Source of the DNA: Bacteroidales bacterium
GTDB taxonomy: Bacteria > Bacteroidota > Bacteroidia > Bacteroidales > UBA932
DNA: 64,000 bases
Direction of reading: 5' to 3'
Assembly (NCBI GenBank): GCA_024402115.1
Contig: JAKSJQ010000003.1
Location: forward strand, 1-64,000
Both the position numbers and the translations under genes were made by a program. The notes under the pieces were generated by a model. That model ran no database searches. It had not been told where the DNA came from and saw only the letters and a program-made list of their open reading frames with translations. This document shows, in pieces, positions 43,343 through 52,176 of the stretch; position 1 is the stretch's first letter, and each line of letters starts with the position of its first letter.

Positions 43343-45235
43343 CTATTTCTTCTTGGCGTAGAAGATGGTGTCGAAGAACTTCTCCATCTCGTGGGCGTAA
43401 GGCTTGCCAAACTGCCAGAAGGCCTCCTTGGTAGGGGTGTCAGGCTTCCAGTCGTAGTAAGCATGCACTGCGCCAGGGACCTTGACGTACTCGACAGGCT
43501 GGCCAGCGGCCTTGAGAGCGTCGTAGTAAGCGATGGTAGACTCCTCGCTGATGAGAGGATCGTTGGTGCCGCGGTTGATCCAGGTAGGGATGAGGCGGGA
43601 CTTAGCTGATGGGATGTTGGTGATAGGGGCAACCGCCTTCTGACCGTCCTCTGGGAGGTTGCGGACGAAGCGCCTGATATTGTCCACGTCGAAGATACCG
43701 TAGTTAGGAGCGACTGCCTTCACTGCGAGGAGGCTCTTGCGCACCTGCTTCATGCCCATTCCTGCAGGGATATAGGTAGGGCGGTACTCGTATACGCCAG
43801 GAGTCTTTCCGAATCCACCGTCGCCGACCCTTTCGATCATGTTTGCGACGCATGCGCAGAGATGTCCGCCGGCACTGTCACCGGTCACCGCGAGATTCTT
43901 AGGGTCGAGACCGTATTCGGCTGCATGCTCCTGGATATGGAGAATGGCACCGTAGCAGTCCTCGATGAGCTGGTCCATGGTGTTAGGGACCTTGTCACCG
44001 TCAGCATTGCCCACCCAGCGGTAGTCGATGCTGAACACGACATACTTGCCGTCCCTTGCGAGCTCCCTTGCCATACCTGACATCACGTCCTCGCAGTTCA
44101 TCCTCCATGCACCACCGTGGATGATGACGATGCCTGGGAGATTCTTCGCTCCGTCAGGTATGTATGCGTCATACTTGAGAGGCTTCACGCCAGGCTGAGC
44201 ATAGACGATATCCTGCTTGCAGCTCATTCCGGCGAGGAATGAAGGCTCCACGAAGGATGCTCCTACCGAGCAGTCGCCGTTGAGGACGACCTCGAACTCA
44301 GGGGTGAAGAACTCGTCGAAGAAGCCGAACTGTCCGCCCATCGCGTCATAGCCGCACTCGAAAGCATAGCCGCTGTCCGGAGTGGCCTTGAGCTTGAGGC
44401 TGCTGCCCTTAGGAAGGTACACTCCCTTGGCAAGGTCTGCATCTGTGAGTGCCACGGGACCGTCAGGAGTGCTTGCGCTGACGAGGTTCACCTTTCCATG
44501 GGTGCACTCTCCGAGCCATACCTTCGCATACTTGCTGGCGAGGGCGCGGTTGATCGCTGGAACCACGATCTTCTCCATGACCTTGTATCCTTCGATTACA
44601 GGGTGACAGCCGTCCTTGGAATATTCCGGATTCATGGAACCGTCCTCCGCTGCCATCGCAGAGTGGTAATCAACGTAGATTATGCCCTCCTTGTCGGTGT
44701 ATTCCTTGATCTTACGGTTGAGTTCGATGATGGTTCCGGCAGGATGCTCGACCTCACGGCGCCAGAAGAAGAAATCGCATGGAGGAACGGATACCACTAC
44801 AGGGATGATGCCGTTCTGACGAGCGAGGTCCACCATGGACTGGATCTGGGTCACGACATTGTCGAGGGTGATCCTTCCGTTGTTCTTCGCCACGTCGTTG
44901 GTACCGCAGCTGATGACTACTACCTTAGGTCCGAGCTCGATCACGTCACGATAGAAGCGTGCGAGCATCTTTGATGAGGTCTGTCCGCTGATTCCACGTC
45001 CGATGTAGTTGTTGTCGGTGAAGAAGTCTGGATCCTGATCGACCCAATACTCGGTGATGGAATCTCCCATGAACACGACGAGAGGGGACTGCTTAACGGC
45101 TGCGTTTGCCTCGGCGTACTTGTCGAAGCCGGCCCAGTCCTGCTCGAGCATATAGTTCTGACGGTTAGGCTGCGCGAATACGGCAGCGCTGGTGACGATC
45201 GCGAGCATGGTCGCGATTATTCTGTTCGATTTCAT
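43343..45235 (-). CDS. Two-domain esterase: SGNH hydrolase plus alpha/beta hydrolase
   Basis: A 630-aa secreted protein, signal MKSNRIIATMLAIVTSAAVFAQ from ATG 45235. The first half is an SGNH/GDSL esterase: FMGDSITEYW (Ser59), GRGISGQ, SCGTNDV and the Asp/His pair in SKDGCHPVIEG. After a beta-rich linker (residues about 245-350) comes a BD-FAE/lipase-like alpha/beta hydrolase: HGGAWRMN oxyanion loop, nucleophile GDSAGGH, and His in PGAVHAYYDW. Both sets of catalytic residues look intact. Two esterase activities in one protein would suit removal of different acyl groups from one polysaccharide. Confidence 0.9.
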   Translation of the reverse strand: MKSNRIIATMLAIVTSAAVFAQPNRQNYMLEQDWAGFDKYAEANAAVKQSPLVVFMGDSITEYWVDQDPDFFTDNNYIGRGISGQTSSKMLARFYRDVIELGPKVVVISCGTNDVAKNNGRITLDNVVTQIQSMVDLARQNGIIPVVVSVPPCDFFFWRREVEHPAGTIIELNRKIKEYTDKEGIIYVDYHSAMAAEDGSMNPEYSKDGCHPVIEGYKVMEKIVVPAINRALASKYAKVWLGECTHGKVNLVSASTPDGPVALTDADLAKGVYLPKGSSLKLKATPDSGYAFECGYDAMGGQFGFFDEFFTPEFEVVLNGDCSVGASFVEPSFLAGMSCKQDIVYAQPGVKPLKYDAYIPDGAKNLPGIVIIHGGAWRMNCEDVMSGMARELARDGKYVVFSIDYRWVGNADGDKVPNTMDQLIEDCYGAILHIQEHAAEYGLDPKNLAVTGDSAGGHLCACVANMIERVGDGGFGKTPGVYEYRPTYIPAGMGMKQVRKSLLAVKAVAPNYGIFDVDNIRRFVRNLPEDGQKAVAPITNIPSAKSRLIPTWINRGTNDPLISEESTIAYYDALKAAGQPVEYVKVPGAVHAYYDWKPDTPTKEAFWQFGKPYAHEMEKFFDTIFYAKKK

Positions 45236-45277
45236 ATTGTGGATAAGTGTTATTCGGTTCCGTATGCCCAAAGTTAG

Positions 45278-46660
45278 CTATTCTTTTCCAACTCTGTGCA
45301 ACTGGGTGGCAAGGATTGACGCCATGATGACGAGCGTCAGGGTCTCGGCTGCCGGAATCGCGAGCCATATCCCGGGAACGCCGAATGCGGCCGGCATCAG
45401 CAGGAAGGCGGGAATCATCAGCACAAAGCCCCTGAGAAGGGTGTAGATGGTTGCGAACATGGATTTTTCGACGCTCTGGAGGTAGCCGACGATGATGAGG
45501 TTGAGGGTGATCACCAGACCGGAGATTCCGAAATAGGGCATGCCTGCGACGCTCAGGTCGAATGCGTTCTCTCCCTCGGAGATGAAGATCATCGTGATCC
45601 ATCGTGCTCCAACGGTGAGAAGCAGGGTGGAGAACATCCCGGCGAGCAGGGCGCTGCGCAGAGCGATTCCGCGCGCCTCCGCCAGCCTCTTCCGGTCGCC
45701 TGCTCCATGTGCGAAGCTTATGATCGGCTGGGTCGACTGGACTATCGCGTTCGCCAGCATGAAGATCACCGGCATGCAGTAGCACGCCACTCCGTAAGCT
45801 GCGACGCCGTCCTCGCCGAGATATCTGATGAACACGAAGTTTCCGACTATCATGGTCAGCGAAATCGCAATCTCGCCGAGCATCGCGGATATGCCGGCCT
45901 TGATCTGGTATCCGAGGTTTCGCAGGGTCAGCATCAGACTCTTGACGGTGAGCCTGAGCCTGTAGAGGTGGAGGGTCCTCGAGAGGAAGATAAGGTAGAA
46001 GAGCACCGCAAGCGCGGAGAGGGTGAAGCTTATCGAAGTCGCGATCGCAGCGCCTTCCAGGCCCATTCCGAGCGGGAAGATGAAGAGCCAGTCGAGGAAG
46101 ATGTTCATCAGGGACGCGAAGAGCGTGCAGGACATCGCGTACTTGGGACTGCCGTCGAGACGGATGATGAATGAACCGACGTTTCCGAGTATGCAGAAGG
46201 GCAGGGAGAGGGCAACCCACTTGAGGTAGCTGGATGCGAGCGGGATCAGTGCCTCGTTGCTTCCGAAGAGCCTGCAGGTCGCCGGGAGGTTGGCGAGTAT
46301 GAGCGCGCCTATGGTCGCGGTGATCGCCAGGCTTCCTATCATCGCCTGGGTGGTGTTGATCCTCGCGGCCTTGACATTGCCCTTGGAAAGATGGATGCTG
46401 GAGATGACGGAGGTGCCGATTCCGAACATGATGCCGACACCTATCATCAGGTTGAAGATGGGGGCGGCAATGTTAATCGCTGCGAGGGCTTCGGTTCCGG
46501 CTCCATGGCCCACGAACGCACCGTCAGCGAGGTTGAGGGCGACCATGGACACCATGCCCAGAAGGGTGGGCACGAACATCTTCCTGAAAAGCTGTCCGAC
46601 GTCCTCCTTCGCAAAGTCAATCGCATCCCTTTGCTCCATGTCTTTCCTGATGTCTGCCAT
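45278..46660 (-). CDS. MATE-family multidrug/Na+ antiporter
   Basis: A 460-aa inner-membrane protein with about 12 hydrophobic segments in two similar halves. NLADGAFVGHGAGTEALAAINIAAPIF in the first span pair and the related QPIISFAHGAG in the second half are MATE features. It exports cationic compounds using a sodium or proton gradient. Minus-strand TACCTTTG (46675-46668) lies 7 nt from the ATG, so the message may be nearly leaderless. It is 30 nt downstream of the SDR gene. Confidence 0.9.
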   Translation of the reverse strand: MADIRKDMEQRDAIDFAKEDVGQLFRKMFVPTLLGMVSMVALNLADGAFVGHGAGTEALAAINIAAPIFNLMIGVGIMFGIGTSVISSIHLSKGNVKAARINTTQAMIGSLAITATIGALILANLPATCRLFGSNEALIPLASSYLKWVALSLPFCILGNVGSFIIRLDGSPKYAMSCTLFASLMNIFLDWLFIFPLGMGLEGAAIATSISFTLSALAVLFYLIFLSRTLHLYRLRLTVKSLMLTLRNLGYQIKAGISAMLGEIAISLTMIVGNFVFIRYLGEDGVAAYGVACYCMPVIFMLANAIVQSTQPIISFAHGAGDRKRLAEARGIALRSALLAGMFSTLLLTVGARWITMIFISEGENAFDLSVAGMPYFGISGLVITLNLIIVGYLQSVEKSMFATIYTLLRGFVLMIPAFLLMPAAFGVPGIWLAIPAAETLTLVIMASILATQLHRVGKE

Positions 46661-46690
46661 AGAGCCGCAAAGGTAGCAAAAAAGTGAGTT

Positions 46691-47551
46691 TTACTTGGAT
46701 TTGCTGATCATCTTGTTGATGGCGTCATTCTCGAATACCGAGATCTGGATCTTGTCGAACCAGCGCGCAGGGAGTATCGAGTGCAGGAGAAGAAGACTGC
46801 CGCTGCCAAGACCGAATGTGTACCTTGCCCTTGGCCTTTTCGCGAGTGATGCCTTGCATATCATCTTTGCCGCCTTCTCGCAGGTGGTCATCATTCCGAA
46901 CGGATTCTTCACATAGAGGAAACCGAATACGTTCGCCATCTTGTCGGTGAACTTCTGATATGCGCTGCCCTCGGAGGTCTTCTTGAGGTTTTCAGCCGCG
47001 ATCACGCCCCAGTCGCTGAACACTGCTCCGGGTTCGATGATGCTGACATCGATTCCGAACCTGGATGTCTCCATCCTGGTCGCGTCGCTGATGGCTTCGA
47101 GCGCATATTTGCTGGCATTGTACCAACCTCCGAAGTAGATAGGCGTCCTGCCCGCCACGGAAGCGATGTTCACTATCCTGCCTGATTTCTGCGCCCTCAT
47201 GTATGGGAGCACGAGCTTGGTCATCCTTGCCACTCCGACCACGTTCACCTCGAGCTGCCTGTGGGCCTCTTCCATCGGAACGCTCTCCATGGGACCGAAA
47301 GAACCGTAACCTGCATTGTTGATGAGGACATCTATCCTTCCTTCCGCGGCGATGACGGCAGCGATGGCCTGCTCTGCGGACTCGTCCGAAGTCACGTCAA
47401 CGCTCAGTGGCACGATTCCGTACTGCTTGAGGGATTCCATCCTTTCTACTCTGCGCGCGGCTGCATAGACCTTGTGTCCGCGCTCTGCCAGCATCTTTGC
47501 GGCCTCGTGGCCCATTCCGCTGCTGGCTCCCGTGATTACGATTACTTTCAT
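46691..47551 (-). CDS. Short-chain dehydrogenase/reductase
   Basis: A 286-aa SDR: cofactor motif TGASSGMGHEAAKML, NNAGYGSFG, catalytic Ser in NIASVAGRTP and Tyr-Lys in YNASKYALEAISD. The Arg-Arg after the first strand (AARRVERM) points to NADP. Substrate is not evident; the subgroup acts on lipid or sterol alcohols. It may share a message with the MATE gene. Confidence 0.9.
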   Translation of the reverse strand: MKVIVITGASSGMGHEAAKMLAERGHKVYAAARRVERMESLKQYGIVPLSVDVTSDESAEQAIAAVIAAEGRIDVLINNAGYGSFGPMESVPMEEAHRQLEVNVVGVARMTKLVLPYMRAQKSGRIVNIASVAGRTPIYFGGWYNASKYALEAISDATRMETSRFGIDVSIIEPGAVFSDWGVIAAENLKKTSEGSAYQKFTDKMANVFGFLYVKNPFGMMTTCEKAAKMICKASLAKRPRARYTFGLGSGSLLLLHSILPARWFDKIQISVFENDAINKMISKSK

Positions 47552-47631
47552 AGATTATGTTCTTTTATGGCAAATTTAGCTAAAATGGCGTATTTTTGCG
47601 TTCCATTTTGATAATTAATATAGTATACATA

Positions 47632-49206
47632 ATGAAGAAATTGTTCAAGATGTTTGCTGCCCTCACGGCAGCCGCAGGAATCTTGGTTTCCTGCCAGGAG
47701 AAGGAACCGGAGATCACCGAGTTTGCCACTGAGTTCAAGACCGCCGATCTGGTATATGTGGGTTCGGAGAACGGTGTCGCGAAGTTCAATGTCGTTGTCA
47801 AGGGCGCTGCTGAGGACGCCAAATATGACCAGCTCGGATTCGCTCTCTATTCGGAGGACATAAACATCCAGGAGTTCAGGGTAGTCGACGGATCTTACGA
47901 GTTTGGAAGCTCTCACGAAGTTATGACTGCAGACGAAGGAGTTGCTCATATCGCGGTGACTGACCAGAGCGTGAACGTGAAGTCAGGAAGCGTCAGGGTG
48001 GCAACCGGCAAGCTTGACGGCAATGTCCAGCTTGAGAACGGTCACGTGCTCCAGTTCAATACTACATCACGTTATAACCTCAAGTCTCAGGATCCGCTTC
48101 CTGAATTCGCAGCGGAGGTGAAGAACAATGATTTCATGAACCTTGAGATTCTCATCCGTCCAGCAAACCGCAGCAAGGAGTATTTCTTCACCGTCCTTCC
48201 TGCAGACCGTCTCAGCGGTGATGACGAGAGCAAGCTTGCTGAGATCCACGAATTCTACAAGAGCATCATCTCCATGGGAATGACCGAGAAGGGCAACAAG
48301 ACTGTCACCAACGAGGACACAGGTGCGCTCAATCCGTCTACGGAGTACAGTCTCTATGTGTACGGCGTCGAGAGCAACAGGCCGTCTACTGTTCTGTATA
48401 CCTTCAATTTTACAACCTCAGAGCAGAATGACCCTACCGAGGTAAGCTTTACCTCAGAGGTTACCGATGTCACCAAGAACGGCGCTTCAGTCACCGTGAC
48501 TCCGAGCGACAATACCGTTCTCTATGTATGGGACGTAGTCCGCAAGAGCGTATATGACGGATATGGCAAGGTCGAGGGCGAATTCCTCGAGAAGTGGCTC
48601 AGCAACCAGATTGACGGCTCTTTCTGGAAGACCATCGAGGATGTCGTCGCAGGAACCGGCGTCAGGGGAGTTCAGGGCTATGATTACAGCTCACTCGCTT
48701 CCGGTACTGACTATGTCGTGTTCGCTGTCTGCGTGGACCGTCAGGGTAACGCAGTATCCAAGGCTTATGTCAGCGAGGTCTTCACTACCGAGGAGGCAAA
48801 GGTTTCCGACGTGGTCGTATACCAGGACGTTGTCGCATACTACGATGGTGATGCCCTCTATGAGGCTGATCCTACCAAGTACGCAAAGTATGCTGGCAAG
48901 TACTATGTACACATGGAAGTCGTAGTGGACTACGGTACTCCGGCGAACACTTATGCCGCGATTACCAAGAGCGACCCTAACGACTATTCTGATGCAGAAC
49001 TCATCTCAATACTCGTGAAGAACGGAAACAAGAACATGACTGACATCTGGTATCTTGTGGACAAGGGCGACGGCGCGAACAAGACAGGCGATATCTGGGC
49101 CATCACAGTCGCAGATGATGCAGAGGGAGCATTCGGCGAAGTGGACAAATACCACTACTATTTCTTCCAGAACTCTTGCAAGCCTATTTCAGACATCATC
49201 AAATAG
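47632..49206 (+). CDS. Surface lipoprotein with fibronectin-III-like repeats, function unknown
   Basis: A 524-aa lipoprotein; ATG at 47632 gives signal MKKLFKMFAALTAAAGILVSC, with acidic residues after the Cys (QEKEPE), which favours outer-surface export in Bacteroidota. Two Fn3-like beta-sandwich repeats are suggested by LNPSTEYSLYVYGVE and LASGTDYVVFAVCVD. A C-terminal domain of about 120 residues (VYQDVVAYYDGDALYE onward) is not recognised. TATTTTTG at 47591-47598 is the likely -7 box. It is probably an adhesion or glycan-binding protein. Confidence 0.65.
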   Translation: MKKLFKMFAALTAAAGILVSCQEKEPEITEFATEFKTADLVYVGSENGVAKFNVVVKGAAEDAKYDQLGFALYSEDINIQEFRVVDGSYEFGSSHEVMTADEGVAHIAVTDQSVNVKSGSVRVATGKLDGNVQLENGHVLQFNTTSRYNLKSQDPLPEFAAEVKNNDFMNLEILIRPANRSKEYFFTVLPADRLSGDDESKLAEIHEFYKSIISMGMTEKGNKTVTNEDTGALNPSTEYSLYVYGVESNRPSTVLYTFNFTTSEQNDPTEVSFTSEVTDVTKNGASVTVTPSDNTVLYVWDVVRKSVYDGYGKVEGEFLEKWLSNQIDGSFWKTIEDVVAGTGVRGVQGYDYSSLASGTDYVVFAVCVDRQGNAVSKAYVSEVFTTEEAKVSDVVVYQDVVAYYDGDALYEADPTKYAKYAGKYYVHMEVVVDYGTPANTYAAITKSDPNDYSDAELISILVKNGNKNMTDIWYLVDKGDGANKTGDIWAITVADDAEGAFGEVDKYHYYFFQNSCKPISDIIK

Positions 49207-49215
49207 CTTTCCTGC

Positions 49216-49827
49216 ATGGACGAAAGACTTGGACAGATTGCAGAGTTCTGCAAGCTCATTGACCGCGAGAAATTCGTGCAGCGAAGGACCTTCCTCACCG
49301 ACGGTGAGAGGCTCGAGAATGATGCCGAACATGCATGGCACATGGCAGTCATGGCCCTTCTGCTGTCCGAGTACTCGAATGAGGACATTGATGTCCCCAA
49401 GGTCGTGAGCATATTGCTCATCCATGACCTCGTCGAGGTCTATGCCGGTGACACCTTCGCATACGATGAGGAGGCGAAGAAGGATCAGCGTCAGAGGGAG
49501 CTCGCTGCTGCGGACAAGCTTTTCTCGCAGCTCCCGGAGGATCTTGCAAGGCGTTTCCGCGGCCTGTGGGATGAGTTCGAGGAGTGGGAGAGCCCGGAAT
49601 CGAAGTTCGCGCACGCACTGGACAATTTCCAGCCGCTGATGCTCCAGCACGCCAGTGACGGACGTGCATGGAGAGAGGGGGGACGCCGACTCTCGGAAGT
49701 TCTCAAGAGGAACGAGCGTTCCGCAGAGGGTTCTGAGCGGCTCTGGGACTATGCCTTCGAGAACTTCATCAAACCAGAGATACGGAAGGGCAACCTCATC
49801 GACGATTGCGGTGCCGTATCAGAATGA
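49216..49827 (+). CDS. HD-domain phosphohydrolase (YfbR/5'-deoxynucleotidase-like)
   Basis: A 203-aa cytosolic HD hydrolase. Metal ligands are His in DAEHAWHMA, His-Asp in LLIHDLVEVYAGD, and a distal Asp in AHALDNFQPL. Length and motif order match the YfbR/HDDC2 group that dephosphorylates deoxynucleoside monophosphates. It starts 9 nt after the lipoprotein gene; its last 9 bases overlap the convergent Lrp gene. Confidence 0.88.
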   Translation: MDERLGQIAEFCKLIDREKFVQRRTFLTDGERLENDAEHAWHMAVMALLLSEYSNEDIDVPKVVSILLIHDLVEVYAGDTFAYDEEAKKDQRQRELAAADKLFSQLPEDLARRFRGLWDEFEEWESPESKFAHALDNFQPLMLQHASDGRAWREGGRRLSEVLKRNERSAEGSERLWDYAFENFIKPEIRKGNLIDDCGAVSE

Positions 49828-50286
49828 CAGGCCGAGCGACTGCTTGACCTCGTTCATCACGAAGCATGACTGGACACTTCCCAGAGAGTCTATCGTGCCG
49901 AGTACGTTAATAAGGAACTCATTATAGTATTTCATGTCCGGTGAGTGGATTTTCAGCAGATAATCGAACTCACCGGATATATTGTAACATTCCGTGACCT
50001 CTGGAATGCCCTTGATCCTGTCCACGAAGTCGAGGGCTATGTCACGGTTCATCTGTCTAAGCTTCACACTGCAGAACACCACGAATCCCTGGTTAAGCTT
50101 CTCTGCGTCCAGGACGGCCACATATTTCTTGATGTAGCCTTCTCTTTCCAGTCTCTTGAGTCTCTCGAAGACCGGTGTTGTGCTGAGGTTGACCTTTGCC
50201 GCGAGCTCCTTGGTGGTGAGCCTCGCATTCTCCTGCATGTATCGCAGTATCTGCAGATCCGTGCTGTCAAGTCTGATTTCTGTCAT
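49819..50286 (-). CDS. Lrp/AsnC-family transcriptional regulator
   Basis: A 155-aa regulator; ATG 50286 gives MTEIRLDSTDLQILRYMQENAR, the standard Lrp start. The N-terminal winged helix (TTKELAAKVNLSTTPVFERLKRLEREGYI) is followed by the RAM ligand domain (GIPEVTECYNISGEFDYLLKI). Such proteins sense amino acids. It is divergent from metY, with a perfect inverted repeat between them, so it may control metY in response to methionine, leucine or a related ligand. Confidence 0.92.
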   Translation of the reverse strand: MTEIRLDSTDLQILRYMQENARLTTKELAAKVNLSTTPVFERLKRLEREGYIKKYVAVLDAEKLNQGFVVFCSVKLRQMNRDIALDFVDRIKGIPEVTECYNISGEFDYLLKIHSPDMKYYNEFLINVLGTIDSLGSVQSCFVMNEVKQSLGLSF

Positions 50287-50326
50287 GTCCTTAAACTGTG
50301 GCGAATAATATTCTGTCAATGTCGGT

Positions 50327-50355
50327 GAAAAAGAATGCGTGAAACGTTCTTTTTC
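50327..50355. promoter_or_regulatory. Inverted repeat GAAAAAGAA / TTCTTTTTC, candidate Lrp operator
   Basis: Perfect 9-nt arms (50327-50335, 50347-50355) with centres 20 nt apart, 41 nt upstream of the Lrp start and about 50 nt before the metY -33 element. Either an operator or an RNA hairpin in the lrp leader. Confidence 0.5.
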
Positions 50356-50402
50356 TGAAAATTACCGCAAGGTAGAATAATTTTCTTATATTTTCAAAAT
50401 GC

Positions 50403-50433
50403 TTGTTTGATAATTCTGTGGAAAATAACTTTG
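50403..50433 (+). promoter_or_regulatory. Promoter of metY
   Basis: TTG (50403-50405), 20 nt, TAACTTTG (50426-50433), an exact TAnnTTTG match, 40 nt before the start codon. Confidence 0.65.
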
Positions 50434-50473
50434 CATAGAACAAAACTGAAAATAACAATAAAAAATAGAAACC

Positions 50474-51760
50474 ATGAGCCAGAATTATCATCTTGCAACT
50501 ATCGCCCTCCACGCAGGCCAGGAGAACGCCGATCCTACTACCGATTCACGCGCAGTTCCTATCTACCAGACAACCTCCTATGTATTCCATGACAGCCAGC
50601 ATGCTGCTGACCGCTTCGGCCTACGCGACGCGGGCAATATCTATGGACGTCTCACCAATCCGACTCAGAGCGTGTTCGAAGAGAGGATTGCAGCCCTCGA
50701 AGGGGGAGTCGCTGCACTTGCAGTTGCGTCAGGTGCCGCAGCAGTCACATATGCGCTCCAGAACGTTCTTCAGGCAGGTGACCATGTGATCGCAGCCGAC
50801 AATCTCTACGGCGGTTCATTCAACCTCATCACCCATACACTCTCTACCCAGGGCGTGGAGAACAGCATTGTCCATGTCAATGACCTTGCCGCCCTCGAAG
50901 CCGCAATCCGTCCGAACACCAAGGCCGTCTATGTCGAGACCTTCGGCAATCCTAACTCGGACATCACCGACATAGACTCGATCGCCGAGGTGGCACATCG
51001 TCACGGAATCATTCTGATCGTCGACAATACCTTCGCGACCCCGCTTCTTTTCCGTCCGCTCGAGCATGGTGCTGACATCGTCGTCCATTCTGCGACCAAG
51101 TTCATCGGTGGTCATGGCAGCAGCCTCGGTGGAGTCATCGTGGATGGTGGTAAGTTCGACTGGAAGGCCAATGCGGACAAGTACCCGACCCTCGCAAAGC
51201 CGGATCCAAGCTACCACGGTGCCGTTTTCGCAGATGTTGCCGGTGCTGCGGCATTCGTGACCCGCATCCGCGCCGTCATCCTTCGTGACACAGGAGCGAC
51301 CATCTCTCCTTTCAATGCATGGATACTGCTCCAGGGCGTCGAGTCCCTCACTCTGAGGATAGAGCGTCACGTGGAGAATGCCCTCAAGGTCGTAGAATAT
51401 CTTGCATCTGAGCCTAAGGTGGCTAAGGTCAACCATCCTTCTCTGGCCGATCATCCTGACCATGAGCTCTACAATAAGTATTTCCCTCAGGGTGGCGGTT
51501 CTATCTTCACCTTCGAGATCGCAGGAACGCAGGAAGACGCATGGAAGTTCATCGATTCGCTCAAGATATTCTCTCTCCTTGCGAACGTGGCGGACGTGAA
51601 GAGCCTCGTGATCCATCCTTATACTACTACCCATTCGCAGATGACTCCGGAGGAGCTCGAGCAGCAGCACATCACTCCTACCACCGTGCGTCTGTCCATC
51701 GGAATCGAGCACATCGACGATATCCTCGCTGATCTCAGGCAGGCATTCGACGCAATCTAG
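50474..51760 (+). CDS. metY: O-acetylhomoserine aminocarboxypropyltransferase / sulfhydrylase
   Basis: A 428-aa Cys/Met-metabolism PLP enzyme. [13 protein letters not shown] opens the fold; [21 protein letters not shown] and the PLP lysine in [18 protein letters not shown] are diagnostic of the O-acetylhomoserine sulfhydrylase group, which makes homocysteine from O-acetylhomoserine and sulfide. Length matches MetY (about 430 aa) rather than MetB (about 380 aa). It is monocistronic, with its own promoter and a divergent Lrp-type regulator. No SAM riboswitch is visible in the short leader. Confidence 0.95.
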   Translation: MSQNYHLATIALHAGQENADPTTDSRAVPIYQTTSYVFHDSQHAADRFGLRDAGNIYGRLTNPTQSVFEERIAALEGGVAALAVASGAAAVTYALQNVLQAGDHVIAADNLYGGSFNLITHTLSTQGVENSIVHVNDLAALEAAIRPNTKAVYVETFGNPNSDITDIDSIAEVAHRHGIILIVDNTFATPLLFRPLEHGADIVVHSATKFIGGHGSSLGGVIVDGGKFDWKANADKYPTLAKPDPSYHGAVFADVAGAAAFVTRIRAVILRDTGATISPFNAWILLQGVESLTLRIERHVENALKVVEYLASEPKVAKVNHPSLADHPDHELYNKYFPQGGGSIFTFEIAGTQEDAWKFIDSLKIFSLLANVADVKSLVIHPYTTTHSQMTPEELEQQHITPTTVRLSIGIEHIDDILADLRQAFDAI

Positions 51761-51762
51761 AA

Positions 51763-52053
51763 TCTCCCGTATTCATAAGCAGAAGGGCGGTCACTACCCT
51801 GGAGTTCAACCAGAGCGAGGAAGGACGCTACCATGCCTGCAGGCTCAACGCCGTGCGTGCGGAGAATTCTGTCGGAGGCTATTCGAACGAGACCTTCATG
51901 GAAGTGGGCAAGCCTTCTGAGAAGGGCAAGTGGATCGAACTCGTCTACACCCAGGACGGTCGCGTCGGAAAGCTCTATTCCAACGGCGACCGCTACCTTG
52001 CCGGCACCATGCTCTCGGAGTTCTGCATCTATGATCGCGTGATCGTGGGATGA
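51763..52053 (+). pseudogene. C-terminal remnant of a LamG/concanavalin-like domain protein
   Basis: An open frame without a credible start (only GTG at 51853) encodes about 95 residues ending at TGA 52053. KGKWIELVYTQDGRVGKLYSNG and EFCIYDRVIVG resemble the last strands of a Laminin_G_3/concanavalin-like domain. The frame runs open back into metY but has no ATG. It is best explained as the 3' end of a deleted gene for an exported protein. Confidence 0.55.
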
Positions 52054-52094
52054 TTGCTGTGAACGTAACTGATTGACTGTCAGTATAATATTAT

Positions 52095-52128
52095 ACGGAC
52101 GGCTCCTCCTCGCGGGGGAGCCGTCCGT
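52095..52128. terminator. Terminator between the LamG remnant and GH97
   Basis: Perfect 12-bp stem ACGGACGGCTCC (52095-52106) / GGAGCCGTCCGT (52117-52128); followed by a loose GTTTTGTTT on the plus strand. It can serve the leftward GH30-GH97 operon too. Confidence 0.8.
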
Positions 52129-52176
52129 ATGCGTTTTGTTTGATAATCAATGCGTTACGATCGCAGAGGCAGCGGC

